Source: JANQTF01 sp041741415 (GTDB taxonomy: Bacteria > Bacteroidota > Bacteroidia > J057). Taken from it: DNA of 64,000 bases. The DNA is taken from NCBI GenBank assembly GCA_041741415.1, contig JBGSKC010000059.1:1-64000 (forward strand). The letters are read 5' to 3'. Below, piece after piece: positions 7,927 through 17,572 of this stretch. The number at the start of each line of letters is the position of its first letter. Within the stretch, counting starts at the first letter, position 1. Both the position numbers and the translations under genes were made by a program. The notes below the pieces were generated by a model. It was not told where the DNA came from. It saw nothing but the letters and a program-made list of their open reading frames with translations, and did no database searches.

Positions 7927-8505
7927 TTAGCGCAGGAATTTGCCGAGCATACCACCGATATCATCGATCATAGATCCGTCGCCGTCGCGGTCGAGGATGC
8001 TGGAGAGGATGTCCATGGCACCGCCGGAAGTCTGCTGAGCCTGGTTGCGCTCGCCTGCGAGGATGTTGGTGAGGTCATCGACGCCGAGGCCACCCTGGCG
8101 CTTCTGGCGACCGAGGTAGCCCATCACGATGGGAGCGAGGTTTTCGAGAAGGCTGCCAGCCTGGCCCTGGTTGAGGCCGGTCATCTGGGAGAGACCTGCT
8201 TCCACGCCGGGGCGCTTGTTGCCAAACACGTGGCCAAGGATCGCACCGCCGGGGCCGTTGTCGGAGCTGCCCAGGAAGCCGGAAAGCTGCTCGAGAATGC
8301 TGCCGTCGTGGTCTTTGTCGAGGGCATTGGCCAGAGAGGCCGCGCCATCCTGAGAAGAGGCATTCTTGGCGAGGGCACCCACGATCATGGGCAGGGCAGC
8401 AGTAACAGCCGACATGGTAGTGCTGGAATCAGCACCGAGCTGCTTGCTGAGGCCTTCGAGCGCAGGGCCGGAGATTTGGGAGACGAGGGATTCGAGGAGT
8501 GACAT
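7927..8505 (-). CDS. DUF937 domain protein with EF-hand-like loops
   Basis: A 192-residue protein of the DUF937/YidB-like type, rich in Gly, Ser and Ala. It is built of repeated amphipathic helices with the LPMIVGALAKNASS and LAPIVMGYLGR signatures of this family. Two calcium-loop-like motifs, DKDHDGS (about 63-69) and DRDGDGS (about 172-178), separate the repeats. No signal peptide is seen. The family is widespread but has no assigned function. It is a single-gene unit ending at the strong terminator 7877-7899. Confidence 0.8.
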   Translation of the reverse strand: MSLLESLVSQISGPALEGLSKQLGADSSTTMSAVTAALPMIVGALAKNASSQDGAASLANALDKDHDGSILEQLSGFLGSSDNGPGGAILGHVFGNKRPGVEAGLSQMTGLNQGQAGSLLENLAPIVMGYLGRQKRQGGLGVDDLTNILAGERNQAQQTSGGAMDILSSILDRDGDGSMIDDIGGMLGKFLR

Positions 8506-8735
8506 GGAAAGGTCGGTTTAGTAAATGGGATGGTAGAGGTGACGTGCGGAGTGGTAAGGTAGCAAATCTGGGTGAGAGGTCAGAAGTCGGAAGAGAGGGT
8601 CCTGACCTGCTGAAAACCAGCGCAGGGGGGCGCAGGGGCTTTCCTCCTGGTTCAGACCAAGTCTTTCTTCCGCGGTCACAAAGTCGGAAGAAGATTTGAG
8701 AGAAAAGCAATGCGGGGGCGATACCTGGCGAACTT

Positions 8736-9857
8736 TTAGCGCCGGATTCGCTCAAAAAAGGCCTTTTCTTCCGCCGTAAGATGCTCAAACAGCTCGGGAT
8801 AGAAAGGCTGATGAATCAAAAACTTGGCGACATCGCGGTCGAAGAGTGCATTCTGCTCCCTCAGCAAGCCGAGCATTTGCGTCATCCAGGCAGTAGGGCT
8901 GTAGAGTGGCTTCACCGGCGATTGGGAGAGGCTTTCTCCGGCACGAGCAGCTCGTTGCTGGTATCCTTCCGGCCGGGCAGCGATGCTGGCAGGGGTAACC
9001 TGAGCCACTACTGGCGAAAATGCAGCTTCATGACGGTTAGCCTGGATGCGGTCGATGCGGGTACGCTCTTCCGCCACCACATAGGTCGTGGTCTGGGTGA
9101 AAAGTTGCTGGAGAAAAATCTTGAATGCCGATACGTTGGGGGTGTAGTATTCGCCGGAGGCATAAAACACATCCCGCTCCACGTCTTCCACATACACCGT
9201 TCCGCCCGACATCAGGTAGAATCCCCTCACGGTGGCCTCATCCAGCTGAATGCGCAGCGGGTCGATTGGCTTTTTGACAAGATGGGTTCCCTCATTTCCC
9301 GGAACCTCAAACTCATAGGTTTTGACGGGCAGCCATTCTGTTCGGAATTCCACCATGTGCCGCTGAGGGTCATATTTGCCGAAACGGATAAGAATGTGGC
9401 GCAGATAGAGCTTTTCGAAGGGTTCCAGGTTCTTTTTGGCCAGGTGCTCATCCACGAAATAGATCAGATCGGGGTGGGCGTCGTGATTGGCGAGGAGGGA
9501 AATTTGCTCAAACAACAGGCGCAGGCTTTCATTCATCATGGCCACATCCTGGGGGTGAAGCCGGCGACGGTCCATGGAAAAAACACGGCTTGTCCCGATT
9601 TTCAGCAGCACATGCTCCGGGTAGATCTCCATTTTACCCAGGTCGCCGAAGTTCAGGCTGATGGTATTGGCACCCGGCGAGAAATCCCCTTTCAGCTCGC
9701 TGTAGGCAGCGAGGCGGTGTTTGTTATCTGGCGTTAAGGGGTACCCGGCCAACCGCTCGTTGATGAGCTCTTCCAGGCTGGCGGGGTTTGCCAGGGCAGG
9801 CTGCATCGGGAAGCAAGCCAATAATGCCATGACAATCAAGGGCAACAGACGATCCAT
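8736..9857 (-). CDS. Secreted protein of unknown function
   Basis: A 373-residue protein beginning MDRLLPLIVMALLACF with cleavage likely after PALA; the ATG at 9857 is preferred over one 29 codons upstream because it puts this signal peptide at the N-terminus. The mature part has alternating strands and helices (for example TISLNFGDLGKMEIYPEHVLL and FYLMSGGTVYVEDVERDVFY) and no motif I recognise. It is probably periplasmic. It is divergent from the PorE-like gene, with 299 bp between them. Function unknown. Confidence 0.65.
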   Translation of the reverse strand: MDRLLPLIVMALLACFPMQPALANPASLEELINERLAGYPLTPDNKHRLAAYSELKGDFSPGANTISLNFGDLGKMEIYPEHVLLKIGTSRVFSMDRRRLHPQDVAMMNESLRLLFEQISLLANHDAHPDLIYFVDEHLAKKNLEPFEKLYLRHILIRFGKYDPQRHMVEFRTEWLPVKTYEFEVPGNEGTHLVKKPIDPLRIQLDEATVRGFYLMSGGTVYVEDVERDVFYASGEYYTPNVSAFKIFLQQLFTQTTTYVVAEERTRIDRIQANRHEAAFSPVVAQVTPASIAARPEGYQQRAARAGESLSQSPVKPLYSPTAWMTQMLGLLREQNALFDRDVAKFLIHQPFYPELFEHLTAEEKAFFERIRR

Positions 9858-10156
9858 AGGCAAGGGGTTCCCGAGGAGTGAAAAAATCCGGATCAGAACA
9901 TTCCACAAAGTAAACAAATAATCGACACTTGCACGTGTGTTCAAGAAATTCCGGGAGGGGGCACTGCTGTTTTATATGATTGTTTGGGAATCCACTCCCG
10001 GCCCTGGGTCTTTGATAGGTTTTGGGGAAGGCGCAAAGATTGGAATCCCCGAAAAGCCGCTTTCTATTTCCCCAAAGATCTCCCATCTTTTGGGTTCGCA
10101 AACCCAATCCCACACGCTTCCCCCGCGTTCTCCTCTCTCATCTCAATTGCTTGCCC
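9858..10156. promoter_or_regulatory. Divergent intergenic region
   Basis: About 300 bp separate the start codons of the secreted protein (minus) and the PorE-like gene (plus), so both promoters must lie here. Extended plus-strand frames cross it, but they lack protein-like composition. No clear Bacteroidota TAnnTTTG box or operator could be assigned by eye. Confidence 0.4.
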
Positions 10157-12106
10157 ATGCCCCGCCTCCTCGGCCTTTTATTTCTGATTCTTTCTGCGCC
10201 TGCATTGCTGGCGCAAGACAGCCCCAAAGACTTCGGCATCAAGTCCAAAAAAGCCCTTCAGCTCTACGAAGAGGGCTTGCAGCAATCCCGCTGGCGGGCC
10301 CACCGCGAGGCGGCAAAGGCCTATGAGGCAGCGCTCCAGCTCGAACCCAATTTCGCCCATGCCCGCCTCCAGCTCGGCATCACGGCCATCCAGCTCAAGA
10401 TGTACGAACAAGCCGTGGACCAGCTCGTGCAGGCCAAAACTATCCAGCCCGAGGCCTTCCCTACCCTCGACTACTACCTTGGCGTGGCGGCCTTTGCCGA
10501 TGAGCAATATGCCCTCGCCACTGACGCTTTCCAGCAGTTTCTCCAGCGCGGCACGGGCCGCCCCGAAGAGCAAACCCGGGCCCGCAACCAACTCAAACAC
10601 GCCCTCTTCGCTGCCGAAGCCATCCAGCACCCCGTGCCCTTCGAGCCCATCAACCTCGGGCCGGAGGTCAACACCCAATACCACGAATACCTGCCCTACC
10701 TCACCGCCGACAACGGTCTGCTGCTCTTCACAAGCCGCCGCCCGGAAAGCGTAGGCGGCTACCAGGCCATGCTGCGCGACTTCTCAGAAGACTTTTTCAC
10801 CGCCCGGATCACCGGGCAGGGAAGCTTTGGTGCAGTCGAAAACCTCGGCGTGCCCATCAATACCGAAGACAACGAAGGCGCTGCCGCCATGAGCCAGGAT
10901 GGCAAAACCATCATTTTCACCGCTTGCAACCGCCCCGGAGGCGTGGGCAATTGCGATCTCTATGTGTCAGTGAGAACCGATAAGGGCTGGTCCGAACCTA
11001 TGAACGTGGGCCCGGCAGTGAACAGCGACGGCTGGGACTCCCAGCCCTGCCTTTCGCACGATGGTAAAACCCTCTATTTTTCCTCCGCCAGGCCCGGCGG
11101 CATTGGAGGCCGCGACATTTGGGCCTCGCACTGGAATGGCCAGGAATGGGGTCCAGCCGTCAACCTCGGCGAACCTGTCAACAGCCCTGGTAATGAAGAC
11201 GCACCATTCCTTCATGCCGACGGCCTCACCCTGTATTTTTCCAGCGACTACCACCCGGGCTTCGGGGGGCAGGACCTCTTTGTGAGCTACCGAAACGAGG
11301 GCGGAACCTGGGCCGATCCCATTAACCTGGGCTATCCGCTGAACACATCGGCCGAAGAAAGCAACATCTTTGTGGCGACCAACGGCAGGGAGGGTTTTGC
11401 CAACTCCGACCGCCCGGGAGGCATGGGCGGCAGCGACCTGTATCGCTTCACGATTCCGGAGGCGGTGCGCCCCGAGATCTCTACCTTTGTGCGGGGCGTG
11501 GTGATCGACAGCCTCACTTCGGTGCCGCTGTATGCCGCGATTCAGGTGGTGGATGTAGAAACAGGCGACACCCTGCGCGATGTGCGGTCGGACCGGGCCG
11601 ATGGCCGCTTCCTGATGAGCCTGCCCGGCGGAAGGAACTACGCCGCTTTTGTGCAGGCTCCGAAATACCTGTTTGCCAGCCAGCATTTTTCCCTGACCGA
11701 CCTCGCAGAAGGCACCTATTTTGACCTCACTATTCGCCTCAAGCCCATTCAGGAAGGAATGCAGGTGCGGCTGCCCAACTTGTTTTTTGAGTCGGGCAAA
11801 TGGGATTTATTGCCGAGCTCCGATGCAGAAATTGCGGCGCTGGGTGAGTTTTTGCTCAACAATCCGCAGATCCGCATCGAAATCCAGGGCCACACGGACA
11901 ATGTCGGCTCTGATGGCGATAACCTGGCGCTAAGCCAGCGCCGTGCTGAGGCAGTGAAGCAGGCATTGGTGGCCTCCGGCATCCAACCTGAACGCCTGAA
12001 CGCCAGGGGCTACGGTGAGGAAGTGCCTATCGACAGCAACGACACGGAAGAAGGGCGCGCCAGCAACCGGCGTACCGAGATGAAAGTCATCGGATTGGGG
12101 CGCTGA
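10157..12106 (+). CDS. PorE-like TPR / PD40 propeller / OmpA-family protein
   Basis: A 649-residue exported protein. Signal peptide 1-19 (LLFLILSAPALLAQ); TPR region about 30-135; five PD40/WD40-like propeller motifs between about 165 and 455 (TLYFSSARPGGIGGRDIWAS and similar); a carboxypeptidase-regulatory-like domain about 460-545; and an OmpA-type peptidoglycan-binding domain about 555-649 with LSQRRAEAVKQAL and GRASNRRTE. This order is that of Porphyromonas PorE, which anchors the type IX secretion machinery to peptidoglycan. Many Bacteroidota carry several such paralogs, so the specific PorE role is inference. The ATG at 10157 is chosen over upstream starts because it gives the signal peptide. 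It is convergent with bcp. Confidence 0.85.
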   Translation: MPRLLGLLFLILSAPALLAQDSPKDFGIKSKKALQLYEEGLQQSRWRAHREAAKAYEAALQLEPNFAHARLQLGITAIQLKMYEQAVDQLVQAKTIQPEAFPTLDYYLGVAAFADEQYALATDAFQQFLQRGTGRPEEQTRARNQLKHALFAAEAIQHPVPFEPINLGPEVNTQYHEYLPYLTADNGLLLFTSRRPESVGGYQAMLRDFSEDFFTARITGQGSFGAVENLGVPINTEDNEGAAAMSQDGKTIIFTACNRPGGVGNCDLYVSVRTDKGWSEPMNVGPAVNSDGWDSQPCLSHDGKTLYFSSARPGGIGGRDIWASHWNGQEWGPAVNLGEPVNSPGNEDAPFLHADGLTLYFSSDYHPGFGGQDLFVSYRNEGGTWADPINLGYPLNTSAEESNIFVATNGREGFANSDRPGGMGGSDLYRFTIPEAVRPEISTFVRGVVIDSLTSVPLYAAIQVVDVETGDTLRDVRSDRADGRFLMSLPGGRNYAAFVQAPKYLFASQHFSLTDLAEGTYFDLTIRLKPIQEGMQVRLPNLFFESGKWDLLPSSDAEIAALGEFLLNNPQIRIEIQGHTDNVGSDGDNLALSQRRAEAVKQALVASGIQPERLNARGYGEEVPIDSNDTEEGRASNRRTEMKVIGLGR

Positions 12107-12131
12107 GGCGAAAAAAGCTTTTCAGGACGGG

Positions 12132-12593
12132 CTACAGCTTTTCGAGCAGGGCCAGGGTTTCTTTGATGTGGCCGTCAATCAGGAATTGGGAAGAAACGTG
12201 GTGGCGGATGCGGCCTTCTTTGTCGATGAGGAAGGTCTCGCGGCCTTTTAGCAGGCCAAACAACGTGCGTTTGACCCCATACAATGCCGCGACGTTTCCT
12301 TTGGGATCGGAGAGGAGCTGAAAGGGCAGGCGGCGGTTGCGGGCGAAGGCGGCATGAGAAGCCACCGAATCGTCACTCACGCCGATCACTTCGGCACCAG
12401 CCTCGGCGAAAGCCTCATAGCTATCCCGAAAGCCACAGGCCTCCAGCGTACAGCCCGGCGTTTCGTCTTTAGGATAGAAATAGAGAATGACATGCTTTTT
12501 TCCGCGAAAATCGGACAAAGAAACGGTTGCTCCCTGCTGATTGAGGAGGGAAAAATCCGGGGCCTGGGATCCGATGGAAAGGGCTTGGTTCAT
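12132..12593 (-). CDS. bcp: Thioredoxin-dependent thiol peroxidase (Bcp/PrxQ)
   Basis: A 153-residue AhpC/TSA-family peroxiredoxin. The strand SDFRGKKHVILYFYPKDETPGCTLEAC carries the peroxidatic Cys (PGCT) and, five residues later, the resolving Cys (EAC), the layout of atypical 2-Cys Bcp proteins. The N-terminal APDFSLLNQQG and the later SDPKGNVAALYGV fit the family. It reduces hydroperoxides in the cytoplasm using thioredoxin. Length is normal. It is a single gene convergent with the PorE-like gene, 25 bp away. Confidence 0.93.
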   Translation of the reverse strand: MNQALSIGSQAPDFSLLNQQGATVSLSDFRGKKHVILYFYPKDETPGCTLEACGFRDSYEAFAEAGAEVIGVSDDSVASHAAFARNRRLPFQLLSDPKGNVAALYGVKRTLFGLLKGRETFLIDKEGRIRHHVSSQFLIDGHIKETLALLEKL

Positions 12594-12793
12594 AAGGAAA
12601 AGGCTGATAGCGAGCAGGAAAGCAATATTGAGCGCCGCAACGGCGTAAGAGGTAGGGTTTTTCTGTAAACTCGAATGCCAGGCGCACCAGGGTTCTGCAC
12701 CCTGTTCGGGAGGTTAAATCTAACTACCCGGCGATTTGTTAAATTTTTTCGCTTAATTTTTCTACCCTGTTCCAAATACCAAACCCAACCTTT

Positions 12794-13615
12794 ATGTCCA
12801 AACTGTTACGCACCAGTTTTTTTGCAATGATGATGGTGGGCGCTGCAGCCCTTTCGCAGGCTCAGATCTGCACCCCCGATACGCAGTACACTGTCGTTGG
12901 CTTGTATCCTGATTCCCTTCCGAATGGCAATATCGGTTCCTTCTATGAACAAGTGGTCCATGTGGTGATTCCCCAGGACACTACCGCCGAGCTGCCTCCC
13001 TTCGGAACCCTGGAGGTGGACATTTGCCAGCTTCGCCTCGACTCCATCCCCAACCTCCCGGCTGGGATGACCTATATCTGCAACACTCCGGATTGCATCT
13101 GGATCGTAGACCATACCCCGGGCGTGATCAACCGGGCCTGTGTGACCCTTTCCGGAACACCCACAGAAGCCGTTGGGCCGGACGACAGCATTGTGGTATA
13201 CGCCACAGTTACTCCGGGAGCCTTTAGCACTTTGACCAATGTATGTGCCCCTCTCGGCATTACCCTGCCTGACTCTCTCACCACAATTATCTACAAAACC
13301 CAGCTTCGGCTCATCAATTCCAATCCAAATTCCATAGCGCGTGGACTAGCGATTGGCAAGCTTACCATTGCACCTAACCCATCCAGCAGCCAGGAGGCTG
13401 AGCTGAGCTTCCGCCTTCCGCAGGCCGACCTCGTTTCGGTGCGGGTGATGAACCTGCACGGTCAGGTGGTGCATCAGCAAGAAGCCGGCTGGCTCCCCGC
13501 AGGCGAGCAGGCCATTCGCCTGTCAACCGGCACCCTGCCTGCCGGGCTTTACCAGGTTCAGGTGACGACCCAAAACAGCCAGCTCCGCCAAAGCAGCTCC
13601 TGGCTCCGCCAGTAA
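12794..13615 (+). CDS. T9SS-secreted protein with C-terminal sorting domain
   Basis: A 273-residue protein with a signal peptide (about 1-23, MVGAAALSQAQ) and a C-terminal type A T9SS sorting domain over the last ~85 residues: IAPNPSS start, VSVRVMNLHGQVVHQQ, LPAGLYQVQVTT. The middle has a Cys-containing beta-sandwich character (CQLRLDSIPNLPAGMTYICN, CVTLSGTPTEAVGP), resembling an Ig-like/cadherin-like module. It is expected to be exported through the Sec and type IX systems and attached to the surface or released. No catalytic motif is visible. A strong terminator follows. Confidence 0.85.
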   Translation: MSKLLRTSFFAMMMVGAAALSQAQICTPDTQYTVVGLYPDSLPNGNIGSFYEQVVHVVIPQDTTAELPPFGTLEVDICQLRLDSIPNLPAGMTYICNTPDCIWIVDHTPGVINRACVTLSGTPTEAVGPDDSIVVYATVTPGAFSTLTNVCAPLGITLPDSLTTIIYKTQLRLINSNPNSIARGLAIGKLTIAPNPSSSQEAELSFRLPQADLVSVRVMNLHGQVVHQQEAGWLPAGEQAIRLSTGTLPAGLYQVQVTTQNSQLRQSSSWLRQ

Positions 13616-13640
13616 CTGCCTGAGGCACAACCTGCTTTGG

Positions 13641-13683
13641 GAGGGTGTGATGCCTGAGTGTCTTTCGTCACACCCTCTTTTTT
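13641..13683 (+). terminator. Rho-independent terminator after the T9SS protein gene
   Basis: GAGGGTGTGA (13641-13650) pairs with TCACACCCTC (13668-13677) in a perfect 10-bp stem, followed by TTTTTT. It separates the T9SS cargo gene from the TonB receptor gene. Confidence 0.9.
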
Positions 13684-13728
13684 CGCTTCCGGCTTCTACT
13701 ACTTCGTTTCACTGACCTCCCCCCTCCT

Positions 13729-16095
13729 ATGATCCAACGCCTTTCTCTGATGGTGGGCTGCCTGCTGTTTCTGGCCGGGCAGCTAGCGGCACAGGCACCA
13801 CAAGTGCTCACAGGGCATATCTACGACCTGGCCACTGGTGAGGCCCTCGTCGGGGCAGCAGTAGCCCTTCCGGCCTTTGGGCAGGGAACTTTTTCCGAAG
13901 AAGAAGGCGCCTTCCGGATAGAGGTGCCAAACGGCCAGGTAGTTTCTGTGCGGGTAAGCTTTACAGGCTACCAGGCCCAAACGCTCGAAGTGGCCCTCAC
14001 AGGTTCCGAAACCAAGCTCGACATTTTGCTCAGCCCCCAGGATTTTACCACCAACGACGTGGTAATCACCGCCACCAAGGGATTCGGGCAAAAGCAATCA
14101 GATGTAACGGTTTCGATCTCGGTGGTGAAGCCCCAGAGCATCGACCTTCAGGCGACGCCCAACATCAGCCGGGTGATCAATCAGATTCCGGGGGTAGACA
14201 ACCAGGACGGGCAGATCAACATCCGGGGAAGTTCGGGCTATGCGTACGGCGTGGGCAGTCGCGTAATGGTTACCCTCGACGGCCTGCCACTGCTTACTGG
14301 CGATGCCGGAACGGCGACGCTGGACCTCATTCCGGTGGACAATATTTCGCAGGTAGAAGTACTGAAAGGGGCCAGCTCCGTGTTGTATGGCTCCGCGGCT
14401 TTGGGCGGGGTGATCAATGTGATAACAGCGGATCCCGAACAGACGCCCAAAACCCGGATCCGGTTGCGGGGAGGGTTTTATGACACACCCAGCAACGAGG
14501 CCCTCGACTGGGATGGCAGCAAGCGAGCGTGGTATGCCTCGACCCACATTTTCCACACCCAACAAATCGGGGCGCTTGACCTTACGCTGCAAACTGATCT
14601 GATCAAAGAAACAGGATATCGCCAGGGCACAGACACAGAGCGTTTTCGCGGCCTGATCATGACCAAATACCGTCCCAAGACGATTCCCGGTCTCACGCTG
14701 GGCTTCAATGTGAGCGGCAGGGTGGACTCCAGCGGCTCCATGCTCTACTGGCGCAGCTATTTCCCTGATACCACTGAAGTCAACGGCGAGCAGGTCGTGA
14801 CGGGCGGTGCCCTCACCCCCACCCTCGACAATGGCGGCTATCGCAGGCAGATAAGCTCTTACCTGGCCATTGACCCAATGGCGAAGTACCTTACCAAAGG
14901 GGGTAACCTATTTTGGTACCGGGGCCGGATTTTGCGCAACAGCAACCAGAATAACTCCGGGCAGTCCAACCAGAACTGGATTTCCTACAACGACTTTTTA
15001 TACCAGACCACCCTGGCCGATAAGATCAACTGGGTAACAGGGGTAACCTACAGCTATTCGGTAGCGAATGGCGACAGCATCTATGGCGGGCGGCACCCGG
15101 GCAATGCCTTCGGCGTTTACACCCAGGCAGATGGCAAGTTTGGCCGCCTGACCATGAGCCTTGGCCTTCGATACGAAACTGTGCGAATCGACACGCTGCC
15201 AAGGGAGTCGCGGCCCATCATGCGGGTGGGAGCGAACGTGGAGGTTTGGCCGGGGGCCAATGTGCGGGCGTCTTTCGGGCAGGCCTTTCGCGTGCCAACG
15301 GTGGCGGAGCGATTCGCTAACACAACCGGAGGCGGAATTTTCATCGAACCCAATCCTACCATTCGCTCAGAAACAGGCTATTCGCTGGAGGCGGCTTTCC
15401 GGCAGGGGTATCAGGCAGGCACGGGCAAAACCAAGGCAAGCGGCTATCTGGATGTGGCGCTGTTCAGGATGGATTACAACGACATGGTGGAATTTGGTAC
15501 CACTGGCTTTACAGCCTCAGGAGCCACTTTTACCTCCGTAAACGTATCCCGCGCCAGGATTGATGGCCTTGAGCTGACAACCCTGAACCAGGCGCAGTTG
15601 GGCAAATGGAACATCGCCCTTTCAGGCGGCATTACCTGGACAGATCCGCAGAACCTCAACGCTGTGGATTCGGCCAACCAGCTCAATCTGGCCCAGTATG
15701 AATACCCCCGGCAGCTGATCAACGCCATCATCGACCTCACCAACCCCGACCTTCAGGACCAACCAGCCGTGCTGAAATACCGTCCACGCAGGTTGCTGCG
15801 AATGAGCAGCTCCATTGGCTACGGCCGCGTGGGCCTCACGGGTAACCTCCGCTATCGCAGCTTAATCGAAACCGTGGACCAATACCTCTTTGTGGTGGTA
15901 AATGATCTGGCCACCTTCCGGAATATGCACCCCAACGGCGACTGGGTTCTGGACCTCATTGCCGCCTGGGAAATTACCGGCAACAGCCAGCTTTCTCTCA
16001 CCGTTGACAATGTGACCAACACCGAATATTTGGTGGTGCCGGGCTACCTGGCTCCTCAGCGCAGCTACACGCTCCAGTACCTTATCCGCTTTTGA
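13729..16095 (+). CDS. TonB-dependent outer-membrane receptor
   Basis: A 788-residue receptor. Signal peptide about 1-21; CarboxypepD_reg-like domain about 25-110 (GHIYDLATGEALVGAAVALP); plug domain about 120-230 (ISRVINQIPGVDNQDGQINIRGSSG shown by its ends, VEVLKGASSVLYGSAALGG); then a 22-strand type barrel ending in the terminal-strand pattern YTLQYLIRF. It is not an SusC protein (too short, no SusD next to it). The architecture fits FepA/CirA/BtuB-like receptors for siderophores, haem or cobalamin; the substrate cannot be read from the neighbours. It has its own transcription unit. Confidence 0.92.
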   Translation: MIQRLSLMVGCLLFLAGQLAAQAPQVLTGHIYDLATGEALVGAAVALPAFGQGTFSEEEGAFRIEVPNGQVVSVRVSFTGYQAQTLEVALTGSETKLDILLSPQDFTTNDVVITATKGFGQKQSDVTVSISVVKPQSIDLQATPNISRVINQIPGVDNQDGQINIRGSSGYAYGVGSRVMVTLDGLPLLTGDAGTATLDLIPVDNISQVEVLKGASSVLYGSAALGGVINVITADPEQTPKTRIRLRGGFYDTPSNEALDWDGSKRAWYASTHIFHTQQIGALDLTLQTDLIKETGYRQGTDTERFRGLIMTKYRPKTIPGLTLGFNVSGRVDSSGSMLYWRSYFPDTTEVNGEQVVTGGALTPTLDNGGYRRQISSYLAIDPMAKYLTKGGNLFWYRGRILRNSNQNNSGQSNQNWISYNDFLYQTTLADKINWVTGVTYSYSVANGDSIYGGRHPGNAFGVYTQADGKFGRLTMSLGLRYETVRIDTLPRESRPIMRVGANVEVWPGANVRASFGQAFRVPTVAERFANTTGGGIFIEPNPTIRSETGYSLEAAFRQGYQAGTGKTKASGYLDVALFRMDYNDMVEFGTTGFTASGATFTSVNVSRARIDGLELTTLNQAQLGKWNIALSGGITWTDPQNLNAVDSANQLNLAQYEYPRQLINAIIDLTNPDLQDQPAVLKYRPRRLLRMSSSIGYGRVGLTGNLRYRSLIETVDQYLFVVVNDLATFRNMHPNGDWVLDLIAAWEITGNSQLSLTVDNVTNTEYLVVPGYLAPQRSYTLQYLIRF

Positions 16096-16124
16096 GCAAA
16101 AAGGGCCTTGTTGTTTCCGTCACA

Positions 16125-17312
16125 TCAGATGGCTTCGGAAAAAATGAGGTCTTCGCGCTCAATGTTGCCAGTATCGGAGATGAGCGCTCCCCGCTCGACT
16201 GTGGCTTTGAGTTCGCGCACATTTCCCGGCCAGTTGTGCTGGAGAAGAGCTTTTGCAGCTTCAGGCGAAAGCGACATCTCGCGCATGTGGTTTTTCTGGC
16301 AGAAATCCCAGAGGAAATGGCGGGCGAGGATCAGCACGTCGTTGCCACGGTCGCGAAGCGGGGGCAATTGAATGAGGAACCCTTGCAGGCGATAGTAAAG
16401 GTCTTCGCGGAACTTGCCGTCTTTGACCCGCTGGCTCAGGTTTTTGTTGGTGGCAGCGAGCACCCGCACGTCGAGGTCGATTTCGCGGTTGGAACCCAGT
16501 CGGGTCACCTTGCTTTCCTGCAGCACGCGCAGGAGCTTGGTTTGCAGGTCTAATTGCATTTCGCCGATTTCATCGAGGAAGATGGTACCGCCGTTGGCTT
16601 CTTCAAACTTCCCGACCCGGCGGCCGATCGCTCCGGTGAAGGAGCCTTTTTCGTGGCCAAACAGCTCACTTTCAATCAGATCCTGCGGAATAGCCGCCAC
16701 GTTCACTGCCACAAAAGGCTTGCGTTTGCGGGGAGAATTGTAGTGGATTGTGTTGGCAATGACTTCTTTGCCGGTGCCGCTTTCCCCTGTGATGAGCACC
16801 TGAATATTGCTGCGCTCCACCTTCTGAATCAGGCGCAGCACCTTGAGCACTTCCGGGCTTTCGCCGATCACATTGTTGTAGCGGTTGCGGTCGATGATCT
16901 GATCACGAAGATGCTCCACCTCCTTGCGCAAGCCCGCAGATTTGCTCAGATTCTTCACCACCTGGGCAAACTCCACGGGAGCGTTAGCATTTTTGATGAT
17001 GTAGTGATTTGCCCCGTGTTTGTAGGCGTTTACCACCACATCGACCTTTTCCTGCCCCGAAACGATGACAGTGGAAATGTCTTCGTTAAAATTGCGAACC
17101 TTTTGAAGGATATCGAGCCCGTTCATGTCTGGCAAGCTGTAATCAATGCTCACAATGTCGGGGTTGAGGTGGAGGGCATTGATGAATGCTTCACCACTGT
17201 CAAACATCTGGACGTCATATTCCTCCTGGGTGCCGAGGGAGCGGGCGATGAGCTTGGCAAATACGGGATCGTCTTCAATAATGAAAACGCGGGTAAGGTG
17301 AGAAGAATTCAT
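16125..17312 (-). CDS. Sigma-54-dependent response regulator lacking a DNA-binding domain
   Basis: A 395-residue NtrC-type regulator. The receiver domain (about 5-120) has IIEDD, the phospho-acceptor Asp in DIVSIDYSLPDMNG, and the Lys in YIIKNA. The AAA+ domain (about 140-375) has Walker A GESGTGKE, the loop GSFTGA (a variant of GAFTGA that contacts sigma-54), Walker B GGTIFLDEIGE, and the RLQGFLIQLPPLRDR and NWPGNVREL sensor motifs. The protein stops 19 residues after the NVREL motif, at SEAI, so the usual C-terminal Fis-type helix-turn-helix is absent. Helicobacter FlgR shows that such forms can activate sigma-54 polymerase without DNA binding. The ATG at 17312 puts the receiver at the N-terminus. 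It is divergent from an HPt gene. Confidence 0.9.
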   Translation of the reverse strand: MNSSHLTRVFIIEDDPVFAKLIARSLGTQEEYDVQMFDSGEAFINALHLNPDIVSIDYSLPDMNGLDILQKVRNFNEDISTVIVSGQEKVDVVVNAYKHGANHYIIKNANAPVEFAQVVKNLSKSAGLRKEVEHLRDQIIDRNRYNNVIGESPEVLKVLRLIQKVERSNIQVLITGESGTGKEVIANTIHYNSPRKRKPFVAVNVAAIPQDLIESELFGHEKGSFTGAIGRRVGKFEEANGGTIFLDEIGEMQLDLQTKLLRVLQESKVTRLGSNREIDLDVRVLAATNKNLSQRVKDGKFREDLYYRLQGFLIQLPPLRDRGNDVLILARHFLWDFCQKNHMREMSLSPEAAKALLQHNWPGNVRELKATVERGALISDTGNIEREDLIFSEAI

Positions 17313-17572
17313 AACTACAACGCTTCGTGGCTGTTGGGGAGGTGAAAAGGACCGCAACGAAGCTCAGGGAGAAGCCTGGATATTCAAAGACAGTTTCTAA
17401 AGTAGATATTACAAGCATCAAAACAAATTGGCAATAACCTAATTTCTATGCACTTTACTCAAATGTAAAATAAACAGCAAATGTAATGTACGTTTTAGCG
17501 ACGAGTATTTGAATTTTGGCTTACGGGGTGTGGCTATTGGGCTGCAGCCCCTCCACTTCTATCGATTGCGCC

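Noticed and set aside
8781..9737. 318-codon plus-strand ORF opposite the secreted protein gene
   Set aside because: The minus-strand frame has a clear signal peptide; the plus-strand one has none and no known motif.
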